From positions 124,001 through 188,000 of the forward strand of contig JAVJQT010000007.1 of assembly GCA_040218795.1 (NCBI GenBank): a stretch of DNA of 64,000 nt, read 5' to 3'. The translations under genes were made by a program, and so were the position numbers. Shown here in pieces: positions 19,386-27,511 of the stretch. The notes under the pieces were generated by a model, which was not told the origin of the DNA, ran no database searches, and was given only the letters and a program-made list of their open reading frames with translations. The DNA comes from CCMP332 sp040218795 (lineage in GTDB: Bacteria > Bacteroidota > Bacteroidia > Cytophagales > CCMP332). Numbering within the stretch: the stretch's first letter is position 1; every line of letters begins with the position of its first letter.

Positions 19386-19979
19386 TCATCCTTCATTTCC
19401 ATTATCAACTGAATCAGAAACTAAGCGGAATCGGAAACTAACGCTATCTTGAAATGACAGCCAGGAAGCGTCCAGGCACAGCCAAATATTGCGCATTAAT
19501 GAATCTGTTCCGGTAAACCCAATTTCACCATTCGATAAGGTATCCACATTTTGAGAATCATAACCAAAAAAATTATAAACATAGGGACTGGTAAAGGCAT
19601 TTTCCCAGGTTTTTAATGAATCAGTTGAAAATTCGACAATACCCCCGTCTACGCCATTTTCAAAGTCTATTAACTGAGTCCATTGATAAGCAACGATTCC
19701 CCATATCCAAGAGGTACCAACAGTAAAAGAAAATTGAGAGGAATTTAATGGTGGATAGGGATTTATAGTATCAGTCATTAAAGCATTTGGAGTAGATCCC
19801 GGTGAATTTAAAATTGTTTTGCCAGGAACACCAATCTGCCAAATGCCATTAGAAGAATCTAAATTGATGATAATAGAAGTTGCAGGGTCGGTGTTTGCAC
19901 CATCAAAATACTGCTGATAAAATTGCGCATTTATTGAATTTGATACTAAGGCAAGGATCAAAAAGAAAATATATTTCAT
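19386..19979 (-). pseudogene. N-terminal half of a T9SS secreted protein, cut by an in-frame TGA
   Basis: This 197-residue frame has a clear signal peptide (ending NSINAQ) and then a beta-rich passenger with WQIGVPGKTI, VEFSTDSLKTWEN and SVSFRFRLVSDS motifs, a MAM/laminin-like beta-sandwich pattern seen in many Bacteroidota secreted proteins. Translation stops at TGA (19386-19388). The next 300 bases in the same frame encode the matching sorting domain. As it stands the product would enter the periplasm but lack its T9SS signal. The cause is a recent nonsense mutation or a sequencing error; the frame on both sides is otherwise intact. Confidence 0.8.
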
Positions 19980-20040
19980 TTACTAAATATATTTATTTAC
20001 CCATGTAGTATCAATTAATTTATAATTAATTTTTGGTAAA

Positions 20041-20532
20041 TCATTCGAAATAATTCGAATACTCGGCCAAATGATCCTGCAATTCTCCGAGTTTTTCATC
20101 CAGCAATGCTTCATCCATAGACCCCAGCTCTTCAAAAATATGTTTCATAGGCAGGAGATAATTATGAAGCTGCTCATGGGCCTCGCCGGTCATGGTGCAT
20201 TTCTGAAAAATATTTTGAAACTCCATTTCCAAATCTTCTTTTAAAAGCGCAAAGTCTTTGTCCGACTCTTCGGCTAAAAAATCATTAACGCTTTGCTGCA
20301 TCGCTTTAATGCCTTCCGTTGTTTCTGGATTGGCTTCCCACTTTTCTCCTTCGTTTAAGCGAACTTCATAATTTTCATGCGAATGTCCTTCTTCATGCGA
20401 ATGGCCATCGCTTTTTTCATGTGAATGACCTTCAGCCTCTTCATGTTCTGAATGAGAATCATGGGATTGTTCAGAACAGGATGAAAAAAATGCGACAATG
20501 GTTATTGCGAGAAAAAATGTTAAATATTTCAT
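20041..20532 (-). CDS. His-rich lipoprotein, probable metal-binding, function unknown
   Basis: The ATG at 20532 gives a 163-residue lipoprotein (signal ending AFFSSC). An upstream in-frame extension lacks a signal and overlaps asnA, so it was rejected. Right after the lipid Cys comes a His/Glu/Ser-rich stretch with repeated GHSHE units over about 30 residues, able to bind Zn, Ni, Cu or Co. The rest (about 60-163) is a charged, probably all-helical bundle. No named family was recognised. It lies 64 bp downstream of asnA on the same strand and may be co-transcribed. Confidence 0.75.
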   Translation of the reverse strand: MKYLTFFLAITIVAFFSSCSEQSHDSHSEHEEAEGHSHEKSDGHSHEEGHSHENYEVRLNEGEKWEANPETTEGIKAMQQSVNDFLAEESDKDFALLKEDLEMEFQNIFQKCTMTGEAHEQLHNYLLPMKHIFEELGSMDEALLDEKLGELQDHLAEYSNYFE

Positions 20533-20596
20533 GGTAATAAATTCAAGTATTAAATATGATGATTTCTTTTTTAATTCAAAGACCAATTTTTGCATC

Positions 20597-21724
20597 TTAC
20601 TCAAGCACATAAATATTCTTCTCGGCACAGATTTTTTTCAATTGATCCGGCCAGATGGACACGGTCACTTCACCAAGATGTGCGCATCGCAATAAATACA
20701 TATAGGTTCTGGCCTGTCCGATACCACCACCAATACTCAAGGGTATTTCATTGTTTAAAATGGCCTGATGATAAGGGAGATTTAAAAAATCAAGCTGACC
20801 TGAAATTTCAAGCTGCTTTTTCATACTTTCTTTGGTGACTCTTACTCCCATAGAAGTCAATTCATGTCGTCTTTGGGTCACAGGATTCCATACCAGAATA
20901 TCTCCGTTTAATCCGTGCATCATTTCTCCATTTTTCTCAATGGTTGGGCTGACCCAGTCATCGTAATCGGCAGCTCGCATTTCATGCGGATAACCGTCTT
21001 TTAGAACCCAGCCGATACCAATAATAAATACCGCGGGATATTCTTGTACCAGTTTAGTTTCTCTTTGTTTCCTTGGAAGGTCAGGATACATTTCGAGGAT
21101 TTCCTCTGCGTGGAAGAATTTGATTTCTTCGGGAAATTCGGGGAATTTAGGATCACTTAGTTCAGGAAATTTTTCCCTGGCCATCATACCCGCGCCGCGG
21201 AGTACTTTCCATATTTTTCTTACTGTGTCTTTCAGGTATTCAAGATTTCTTTCCTTTTCAGTGATGCGTTTTTCCCAGTCCCATTGGTCCACGTAGGATG
21301 AGTGATCATGATCAAGGAAATAGTCTTTCCGGATGGCTCTCATATCTGTATTAATACCGAAGCCTACAGGACAATCAAATTCTTTTAAAGCCATTCTTTT
21401 CCATTTGGTGGCAGCCTGCACCACCTGCGCTTCCAATCGTTTTGACAGACCCAAACCCGCCGGAAATTCTACAGGTGTCCTTGAACCATCGCGATCGAGA
21501 TAATCATTAACCCCGCTGTCTTTTGTTACAATTAGCGGCACTTGCACCATTTGGAGATTGAGCGCTTCAGACATCCCTTTTTCGATATAATCTTTGATCA
21601 TATACAATGCCTCCATGCGTTTCAGAGGCGATAGTGCAGCCGAATAATTATTGGGTAGGATTTTGGATACTTCTTCATAAGTACTTATTCCAGGACCTGC
21701 GAGGTCTTGTGCTTTATTAGTCAT
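20597..21724 (-). CDS. asnA: Aspartate--ammonia ligase (asparagine synthetase A)
   Basis: ATP-dependent, ammonia-using synthesis of asparagine from aspartate; a class II tRNA-synthetase-like fold acting as a dimer in the cytoplasm. The family signature is strong: KWKRMAL, SYVDQWDWEK, HGLNGDILVWNPVT, ELTSMGVRV and the final SIGGGIGQAR motif 3. At 375 residues it is somewhat longer than the 330-residue E. coli enzyme; the additional length is spread over an N-terminal extension and internal insertions. No glutamine-dependent AsnB is seen in the window. Confidence 0.96.
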   Translation of the reverse strand: MTNKAQDLAGPGISTYEEVSKILPNNYSAALSPLKRMEALYMIKDYIEKGMSEALNLQMVQVPLIVTKDSGVNDYLDRDGSRTPVEFPAGLGLSKRLEAQVVQAATKWKRMALKEFDCPVGFGINTDMRAIRKDYFLDHDHSSYVDQWDWEKRITEKERNLEYLKDTVRKIWKVLRGAGMMAREKFPELSDPKFPEFPEEIKFFHAEEILEMYPDLPRKQRETKLVQEYPAVFIIGIGWVLKDGYPHEMRAADYDDWVSPTIEKNGEMMHGLNGDILVWNPVTQRRHELTSMGVRVTKESMKKQLEISGQLDFLNLPYHQAILNNEIPLSIGGGIGQARTYMYLLRCAHLGEVTVSIWPDQLKKICAEKNIYVLE

Positions 21725-21921
21725 GACATTGATACTTTGATGCGGAAAATAAGATTAGGACAAATATTTTAAGTGGCAAATGCACTGTGTGAGAGTTTAT
21801 ATTGATTTATATCAGTTAGTACCGAAACGAATTAATTAGTTAATTGTATCAATCAAATTCCAATAAAAATGTCATGGATAATTTTTATATATTTATTATA
21901 GAAATACCATGGTTTTATTGC

Positions 21922-22884
21922 ATGAAAAAACTGCTACTATTGCTTTTCCTTTCACTTTACACTTATAACTGTTCACTTAGTCAGGAGTGGTTTCCGGTAG
22001 GGGCGAAGTGGACTTATGGATGGGCCGAGCATGGATGTGTCAATCCAAGTGCCTCTTATTATTATCCAGACATTTATGAAGTAGAAAAGGACACCATCGT
22101 TCTTGGAAGAGCTTGTAGAAAAATCAAACGTTTGGTTCAGGTAAACTGGTATGGTAATTCTGAAACATTTGTTTTTGACTCCGCAGGAAAAGTATATTAC
22201 TTTCCTCCCTTCGACTTTGTAGATACAAGAGAAGAGTGGTCGCTATTATATGATTTAACTAAAAGCAAAGGTGATACAATCTGGTATCCTAATATGAGAA
22301 CGGTTGATTGGAATACCGGAGATACAGCAATGTATTATAACGTTGTTGATACCATTTTTGAAGTAAAAGTTAATGGTCAATATTTAACAACAATGTATGC
22401 TCCGTCATGTTGGCAACTCGACCCTTATAGTCCTTGGCTGTGGACTTCGCTAGGTACTTATATTACTGAAATTCTAAGCGGAGGTATGATCGGTATAGGA
22501 ACTCATTGGGCGGGAGGATGTCTATATCCTGATGGATTAAGGTGTTACGAGGATAGTTCTTTTGGGTATTTCAAAAGTCCTTGGTTCAATCTCGATTGCG
22601 ATACGAATTACACCATTTATACTGGTATTGAAAATGAAATAGACCCGGGATTAATCACTGTCTATCCAAATCCCGCAAAAAATTCAATTACCATTCAATC
22701 TGAAATTCAAAATTCTGATAAGCTGACCTTTCGGGTATTTGATTTAAATGGGGCTATTCTAAAAGTTTACCAAGTTGATAGTCCGAATTCAAATATTGAC
22801 ATATCTCATCTCGAATCAGGCATGTACATCTACGAAATAGAAAGTGAAGGACAATTTCACCGTGACAAACTCCTCATCGAATGA
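21922..22884 (+). CDS. T9SS-sorted secreted protein, passenger unknown (first of tandem trio)
   Basis: The start is set at the ATG at 21922, which gives a canonical signal peptide (MKKLLLLLFLSLYTYNC, then SLSQ); an upstream ATG at 21844 would bury it. The 320-residue protein has a Cys/Trp/Tyr-rich passenger beginning W.PVGAKWTYGW, as in Bacteroidota secreted proteins of unknown role. Its T9SS type A sorting domain starts at VYPNPAKNSI and ends SGMYIYEIESEGQ...KLLIE. The stop overlaps the next start in an ATGA junction, so the three genes are translationally coupled. Confidence 0.82.
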   Translation: MKKLLLLLFLSLYTYNCSLSQEWFPVGAKWTYGWAEHGCVNPSASYYYPDIYEVEKDTIVLGRACRKIKRLVQVNWYGNSETFVFDSAGKVYYFPPFDFVDTREEWSLLYDLTKSKGDTIWYPNMRTVDWNTGDTAMYYNVVDTIFEVKVNGQYLTTMYAPSCWQLDPYSPWLWTSLGTYITEILSGGMIGIGTHWAGGCLYPDGLRCYEDSSFGYFKSPWFNLDCDTNYTIYTGIENEIDPGLITVYPNPAKNSITIQSEIQNSDKLTFRVFDLNGAILKVYQVDSPNSNIDISHLESGMYIYEIESEGQFHRDKLLIE

Positions 22885-22938
22885 AAAAACTATTACTCAT
22901 TACCTTTTCACTATTAACTTTCAACTTTTCACTTTTCA
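22798..22938 (+). repeat. Duplicated gene-junction sequence, copy 1
   Basis: About 140 bp covering the last codons of the first trio gene, the ATGA overlap and the signal-peptide codons of the second. It matches 23721-23858: 42 nt are identical (22815-22856 with 23738-23779), followed by a highly similar tract through the overlap. The tract ends in short TTTTCAC-type tandem units that encode Phe/Leu/Ser of the signal peptide. Confidence 0.85.
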
Positions 22939-23807
22939 CTTTTCACTATTCATTTAGCCAGAGTTTCGGTCAGCTGGGCTCCGAATGGTATTTTGACGGT
23001 AATCATGGAGGGCCTTGTCCTCAGGTTTGTTCTTATGTTCATGTTCAAAGTGTAAGCGATAGCATTATTAATGGAAAAACATGTCATAAGTTAATAGCAA
23101 ATCATACCTGGCATAACAATATATCGAACACTTATACTTATCCTTCAATGTTTGTTTATGAGGAGAGTGATACGGTATTCATGTGGAGTCCTGTAAATCA
23201 GAAATTTCTTGTGACTTACATTTTTAATGTCAATACCGGCGATTCAATTGTTTTGGACTATCCATCTTTTTTAGAAAATAGTCAGGCTACTGATACCACT
23301 TATAACATGGTTATCGACTCTGTTACCCAACAAAACCTAGATGGGCAATTGCTGAACAAATACTATTTTCATTCTGACCTATTATTTGGCACCCATTATA
23401 TGGATCGCATTGGCAGCTTTTTTTGGTTTTATCCAAGATTTGTAATTATTCTGGAAGCAGGGGCTGGATTGCGGTGCTATTCTGATTCTCAGATTGATAC
23501 AAGTTTGGTCTCATATCCTTGTGATTCACTTTGGAACCTTTTCAGTGTGATTGAAAATTTAGAATTAGCTAATGAAATTCGACTTTTCCCCAACCCTGCA
23601 TCAGCACAGCTTAATATCTCAATCCCTAACTTTTCATTTCAAACTTTCAACGTTCAACTTTTTGACCTTCAGGGAAATCTTCGGATTCGAACCCAAATAA
23701 CTAAAGAATCCCAAACACTCGATGTCTCGGATCTCAAATCAGGCATGTACATCTACGAAATAGAAAGTGAAGGACAATTCTACCGTAACAAACTAATCAT
23801 CGAATGA
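22881..23807 (+). CDS. T9SS-sorted secreted protein, passenger unknown (second of tandem trio)
   Basis: A 308-residue protein starting inside the preceding stop (ATGA). The signal peptide is long and Phe-rich (to FSQS) because its codons contain TTTTCACTT-type repeats. The passenger opens FGQLGSEWYFDG and is related in layout, not closely in sequence, to its upstream neighbour (Cys-containing, Trp/Tyr-rich, about 200 residues). The sorting domain runs from LFPNPASAQLNI to GMYIYEIESEGQFYRNKLIIE, almost identical at its end to the upstream protein. It overlaps the next gene by ATGA. Confidence 0.82.
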   Translation: MKKLLLITFSLLTFNFSLFTFHYSFSQSFGQLGSEWYFDGNHGGPCPQVCSYVHVQSVSDSIINGKTCHKLIANHTWHNNISNTYTYPSMFVYEESDTVFMWSPVNQKFLVTYIFNVNTGDSIVLDYPSFLENSQATDTTYNMVIDSVTQQNLDGQLLNKYYFHSDLLFGTHYMDRIGSFFWFYPRFVIILEAGAGLRCYSDSQIDTSLVSYPCDSLWNLFSVIENLELANEIRLFPNPASAQLNISIPNFSFQTFNVQLFDLQGNLRIRTQITKESQTLDVSDLKSGMYIYEIESEGQFYRNKLIIE

Positions 23808-23858
23808 AAAAGCTATTACTCATTACCTTTTCACTTTTAACTTTCAACTTTTCACTTT
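23721..23858 (+). repeat. Duplicated gene-junction sequence, copy 2
   Basis: Second copy of the 22798-22938 sequence: the end of the sorting domain of the second trio gene, the ATGA overlap and the signal-peptide codons of the third. The repeat unit spans the end of one gene and the start of the next, as expected from tandem duplication or from exchange of passenger modules between constant secretion ends. Confidence 0.85.
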
Positions 23859-25192
23859 TTTCTCAGCCAATCATCGATCTGGAAACTTTTGCTATCGGTT
23901 TTACCCGTCCTGTGGATATTCAAAGCCCAGGTGGAAATGACTCGCGCTTATTTATCGTAGAACAGGCCGGTAAAATCTGGATTCTTGATTCTCTTGGGAA
24001 TAAAAACAATGCTCCTTTTCTGGATATTTCTAATCAGGTAAACAGTACCGGAAACGAACAAGGACTCTTGGGAATAGCTTTTCCTCCTGATTTTGCAACC
24101 AATCCTAATTTCATTGTCCACTATACGGCTTTGGATGGAAGCACGCAGATTTCATTATTTCCTGTGAGCAGTGATCCAGACAGTGTAGATCCAAATTCTG
24201 AATTTCCAATACTAAATGAAGCGCAACCCTATTCAAATCACAACGGAGGCAGCATAGCATTTGGTCCCGACGGTTATTTGTACATCGCCATGGGAGACGG
24301 TGGTTCCGCAGGCGATCCCGGCAACAGATCTCAGGACCTTACAACGGTTTTGGGCAAAATTCTGAGAATAAATTTAAACACGGCCATGCCCTATGGCATT
24401 CCTCCGGATAATCCTTTTGTAGGCATGAGCACCTTTGTAAGGGAGGAAATATGGGCTTATGGATTGAGAAATCCCTGGAAGATGAGTTTTGACCGACAAA
24501 GCGGCGATTTGTGGATAGGTGATGTTGGGCAGGACGCCAAAGAAGAAATAGATTTTCAGCCTTTTACAAGCGCAGGTGGAGAAAATTACGGATGGCGATG
24601 CTATGAAGGAACCAGTGCTTATAACACGACCGGTTGTCTTCCGGATACTATAATGACGGACCCCGTCTATGAATATACGCATTCATCGGGTGGCTGCTCG
24701 GTTACCGGTGGCCTGGTGTATCGCGGAAGCCGTTACCCGGGTTTGTACGGCAGGTATTTCTTCGCCGATATTTGTCCGGGTTGGATCAGTTCTCTCGACA
24801 GTAATTTTAATGTCACCAATCACGGTACTTTTTCAAGCTCTAATTATTTCGTGGCTTTCGGTGAAGACAATAAAGGAGAAATTTTTGTGGCAGGCCTCTA
24901 CGATGGGAAGATTTCGAGGATTGTTGAAGCGGGTAGTGCATTGAAAAGCCAGGAAAGTAATAAACCTGGAGTTTACCCCAATCCGGCGAGCAAAACACTA
25001 CACATAGAAGCGATTGATCAGAATTTAAAATCAATAAGAATCTTTGATATAAGCGGAATTGTTGTTTTGGAGGATCAGCTGAATAATAATAGCAAAAGCA
25101 TAGATGTTTCAAATTTAAGCAAAGGCGTATATTTCTATGAGATAGAGTCGAAGAACAAATTTTTTAGGGATAAACTAATTATTCAGAAATAA
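23804..25192 (+). CDS. Secreted PQQ-dependent sugar dehydrogenase-like beta-propeller with T9SS sorting domain
   Basis: A 462-residue protein, third of the trio, starting in the ATGA overlap. After the signal peptide (ending SLFSQ) comes a glucose/sorbosone dehydrogenase (GSDH) propeller: RPVDIQSPGG, EQGLLGIAFPPDF, SNHNGGSIAFGPDGYLYIAMGDGG, GKILRI, EIWAYGLRNPWKMSFD, GDVGQD.KEEID. Such enzymes oxidise sugars with bound PQQ, though many secreted homologues have no known activity. The C-terminal T9SS domain begins VYPNPASKTLHIE. The product is probably anchored at the surface or released. Confidence 0.9.
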   Translation: MKKLLLITFSLLTFNFSLFSQPIIDLETFAIGFTRPVDIQSPGGNDSRLFIVEQAGKIWILDSLGNKNNAPFLDISNQVNSTGNEQGLLGIAFPPDFATNPNFIVHYTALDGSTQISLFPVSSDPDSVDPNSEFPILNEAQPYSNHNGGSIAFGPDGYLYIAMGDGGSAGDPGNRSQDLTTVLGKILRINLNTAMPYGIPPDNPFVGMSTFVREEIWAYGLRNPWKMSFDRQSGDLWIGDVGQDAKEEIDFQPFTSAGGENYGWRCYEGTSAYNTTGCLPDTIMTDPVYEYTHSSGGCSVTGGLVYRGSRYPGLYGRYFFADICPGWISSLDSNFNVTNHGTFSSSNYFVAFGEDNKGEIFVAGLYDGKISRIVEAGSALKSQESNKPGVYPNPASKTLHIEAIDQNLKSIRIFDISGIVVLEDQLNNNSKSIDVSNLSKGVYFYEIESKNKFFRDKLIIQK

Positions 25193-25221
25193 TTCATTTC
25201 GTCAAAATTCCTTAGATGAAT

Positions 25222-25479
25222 TTATTGAAGTATAAAAATCAATGTCACCGTAATTATCAATATACTTATTATGGTTAATATACTTTGTTTGAGTCTTTTT
25301 CTGTTAACTGCTTCTCGATAATCATCAATTTCATCGAAGTCCGGTTTGCCCTTGATTTTGGATTTTACCTGACCGTGATATTGACTGTCTTTTAGGGATT
25401 TTCGTCCTTTTCGAAGTTTTCGATTGTTCTTCATCGAATCCATTCCGTAACGAGCCATACCAAATCCACCACCAGGCAT
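25222..25479 (-). CDS. Small single-span membrane protein, unknown function
   Basis: An 85-residue protein: a Gly/Met-rich start (MPGGGFGMARYGMDSMKNNR), a very basic Lys/Arg middle, and one C-terminal transmembrane helix (about 66-84). Similar short proteins with a SMKNNRK-like motif occur in Bacteroidota, but no function is known to me. It is convergent with the sugar dehydrogenase-like gene (29 bp between stops) and follows the minus-strand T9SS gene by 84 bp. Confidence 0.65.
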   Translation of the reverse strand: MPGGGFGMARYGMDSMKNNRKLRKGRKSLKDSQYHGQVKSKIKGKPDFDEIDDYREAVNRKRLKQSILTIISILIITVTLIFILQ

Positions 25480-25563
25480 AATATTTATTGATTGCTTCTT
25501 TTAATTTTTACGAGTAACTCTTAAATGAAGTTGTGAATTAGGGTTTAATGGCTTTTAAACCGA

Positions 25564-26928
25564 CTAATGTTGAATAATTACTTTATGAGTTTGTCGTATG
25601 CCTGTCTGGGATACAATTGAAATGAGGTAAAGTCCATTGGAAATTCCTGAAGTGTTCAGTATAAATTCTTTTGAATTTACTTTCTTACGGAACAAAGTTG
25701 TGCCAGTTAAGTCTTTGAGCTCAACAAGCCTAAATTCATTAGAAGATTGTAGAGATAGATGTTGATCAACGGGATTTGGAAATATATTAATACTATTTGA
25801 AACTAAAGGATATTGCTTAACAGATGATAGAATAGTGGAATCTATCCTTCCTTCCCATTTCATAATTCTATTCATTGGAATTCCATTGACAGTATCAAAA
25901 TTCCCGCCTGCGTAGAGCGTATCATTGTAAACACACAAGGATTCGAAAAAGGGAGTTTGCCACCATCCACCTGTTGGCTTCAATATTCCACTATCCAGAA
26001 TTGTATAATTTAAATTGTAATCAGTTACCTGAATATCAAAGTTCTGTTTTATTGAAATTACAAGGTTATTGTGTTTGATTATTTGACCTGAAGGAATATT
26101 GCTAGAAAATGGAAATGTTATTTGGCCTGAATCTAACCCAACTTGTTGAGGTGCACGAAAGAATTTATCACCGAGCTGGACTCCATTTCCAGCCCCTTGC
26201 CATCCCTGATTGACTGCATGTAAATTAGCCCCATCATAGAAAAACCAATAGGCTGTATCTATATTCGGAACAGGAAGTGAAAAGTGATTTATAATGATCA
26301 GACTATCATTGTAGTGAGAGAAATAGTATCTAGAACCATTTAATAAATAGGCATTAGGAATACTATCCCAACTATTTCCATTCCATTTAGCTAATCCAAT
26401 ATGATTATAAATCCCCGACCATGGGAACCCTGAACTTCCACCGATATTAAAACTTCTTCCTCCTAAATACAACTCATTTTTATAAACCTCAATATCAAAT
26501 GGTCCATTTTCACCCGGGTCAGATGAGGCATTTATTGGAATTGTATCCAATACAGTCCAATTAGCACCATCCCATTTTGTAATGTACCTGTTTGGAAGCG
26601 GTCCTGTGTTTCCTGTATAGCCTGCAATAATTAATACCCCCTGAAATATTGCCATGTCTCTGGCGTAACCCGTAAAAGGAAGTGAATGCCAATTTGATCC
26701 ATCATAACGCGCAAAATTTGAAGCAGGAATACCATCAACAGAATCAAAATCTCCCCATACATAAAGATCATTTTGAAAGACAATCATTCCTTGCACTGAT
26801 TTGCTTGTTGTTGTATTAGGAAAGGGCTTTCCCCCAGTAAATCCCGAACCCACACTGCTCCACTGCCCAAAAATTGAAATTGGTGAGATTAGAAAAATAA
26901 AAGCCAAGTAGACAAAAAGTCTCTTCAT
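25564..26928 (-). CDS. T9SS-sorted secreted protein with propeller-like repeats
   Basis: A 454-residue exported protein (signal peptide ending SIFGQ). The passenger contains recurring strands of the form L.V.GDFDSVDGIPASNFARYDGSNW, ITKWDGANW and LYAGGNFDTVNGIPMNRIMKWEG, the pattern of secreted beta-propeller-like proteins of Bacteroidota. A T9SS type A sorting domain begins at IFPNPVDQHLSLQ and ends QTHKVIIQH. The ligand or enzymatic role cannot be told. It is divergent from the small-gene run; the 162-bp gap holds two of the hairpin repeats. Confidence 0.85.
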   Translation of the reverse strand: MKRLFVYLAFIFLISPISIFGQWSSVGSGFTGGKPFPNTTTSKSVQGMIVFQNDLYVWGDFDSVDGIPASNFARYDGSNWHSLPFTGYARDMAIFQGVLIIAGYTGNTGPLPNRYITKWDGANWTVLDTIPINASSDPGENGPFDIEVYKNELYLGGRSFNIGGSSGFPWSGIYNHIGLAKWNGNSWDSIPNAYLLNGSRYYFSHYNDSLIIINHFSLPVPNIDTAYWFFYDGANLHAVNQGWQGAGNGVQLGDKFFRAPQQVGLDSGQITFPFSSNIPSGQIIKHNNLVISIKQNFDIQVTDYNLNYTILDSGILKPTGGWWQTPFFESLCVYNDTLYAGGNFDTVNGIPMNRIMKWEGRIDSTILSSVKQYPLVSNSINIFPNPVDQHLSLQSSNEFRLVELKDLTGTTLFRKKVNSKEFILNTSGISNGLYLISIVSQTGIRQTHKVIIQH

Positions 26929-26963
26929 CCTATAAAAATAAGCAATGATTTTGGAGAGTCTAG

Positions 26964-26995
26964 TTCAAAATATACACAACTCTAATCGAATTGAA
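26964..26995. repeat. Hairpin repeat HR, copy 1 (degenerate)
   Basis: A 32-nt element with arms TTCAAAATATA and ATCGAATTGAA around the 10-nt loop CACAACTCTA. The outer five pairs are intact and the inner arm has decayed. Loop sequence and spacing match copies 3 and 6. Confidence 0.55.
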
Positions 26996-27058
26996 CAACC
27001 TCTTCCCTTTGATATCCGGGGAAGGCACTCGCCAGAATGTGAGATTTACTAACTTTAA

Positions 27059-27090
27059 TTAAAAATTAAAAAGAGGTATTTTGATTTGAA
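27059..27090. repeat. Hairpin repeat HR, copy 2
   Basis: A 32-nt element with arms TTAAAAATTAA and TTTGATTTGAA around a 10-nt loop (AAAGAGGTAT). It ends exactly one base before the ATG at 27091, so the 3' arm would lie in the ribosome-binding region of the DUF2007 gene. The 3' arm is identical to that of copies 4, 5 and 6; the 5' arm is weaker. Confidence 0.5.
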
Positions 27091-27474
27091 ATGAAATTGG
27101 CTCATTTAACAACCGTAGATAATTCAATTCAAGCTGAGCTAGTTTGTAACAAATTGAGAAATCATGGAATTGAACCTATCATATTCAATGAACATTTTAC
27201 AACATTAATGCCACAATACTATGGAATGATGGGTTCTGGAATTCAGAACAAGGTAAAAGATTCAGACCAAAAGTATGCTATTGAAATTTTAGATCTAAAC
27301 AGTCAGTCTACTGTATGTCCTAATTGTAAATCCAATAAAATAGAATTTAAGTCTAACAATTCAGGATTTCTTAAAAGTGTGTTTTATTTCATTGCTTTGA
27401 TATTCTTTATCCCAATTGGAAATGTAATTAACTCATGTATTTGTAAGGATTGTGACTATGAGTTTAAGGTTTGA
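27091..27474 (+). CDS. DUF2007-domain protein with C-terminal zinc-ribbon-like segment
   Basis: A 127-residue protein. The N-terminal about 70 residues (LAHLTTVDNSIQAELVCNKLRNHGIEPIIFNEH) match DUF2007, called putative signal-transducing protein, a small ferredoxin-like fold of unknown role. Then come CPNC at about 76-79, a hydrophobic segment (about 94-111) and CICKDC near the end; the two Cys pairs could bind zinc across or beside a membrane helix. It is the first gene of a run of small plus-strand genes and starts directly after a hairpin repeat. Confidence 0.75.
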   Translation: MKLAHLTTVDNSIQAELVCNKLRNHGIEPIIFNEHFTTLMPQYYGMMGSGIQNKVKDSDQKYAIEILDLNSQSTVCPNCKSNKIEFKSNNSGFLKSVFYFIALIFFIPIGNVINSCICKDCDYEFKV

Positions 27475-27511
27475 TTCAATACAAACACACCTTTATTTGA
27501 ATTGATTTGAA
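27475..27511. repeat. Hairpin repeat HR, copy 3
   Basis: Arms TTCAATACAAA and TTTGAATTGA around loop CACACCTTTA, with a 5-nt longer 3' arm ending ATTTGAA. Relative to copies 4 and 6 one stem pair is changed on both sides (A-T to T-A), keeping it paired, and the internal A-A mismatch is kept. The element begins in the last codon of the DUF2007 gene's stop and its 3' end contains the TTG start codon of the next gene. Confidence 0.7.

Noticed and set aside
19386..19388. TGA read as selenocysteine or programmed read-through
   Set aside because: The context fits a lost Trp codon in a secreted protein; no selenocysteine signals or selenoprotein family are involved.
20533..20628. N-terminal extension of the His-rich lipoprotein
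   Set aside because: It would overlap the end of asnA and bury the lipoprotein signal peptide.
27059..27090. TTTGATTTGAA reads as a Bacteroidota -7 promoter box
   Set aside because: The spacing does not match TAnnTTTG and the motif touches the start codon, leaving no room for a transcription start.
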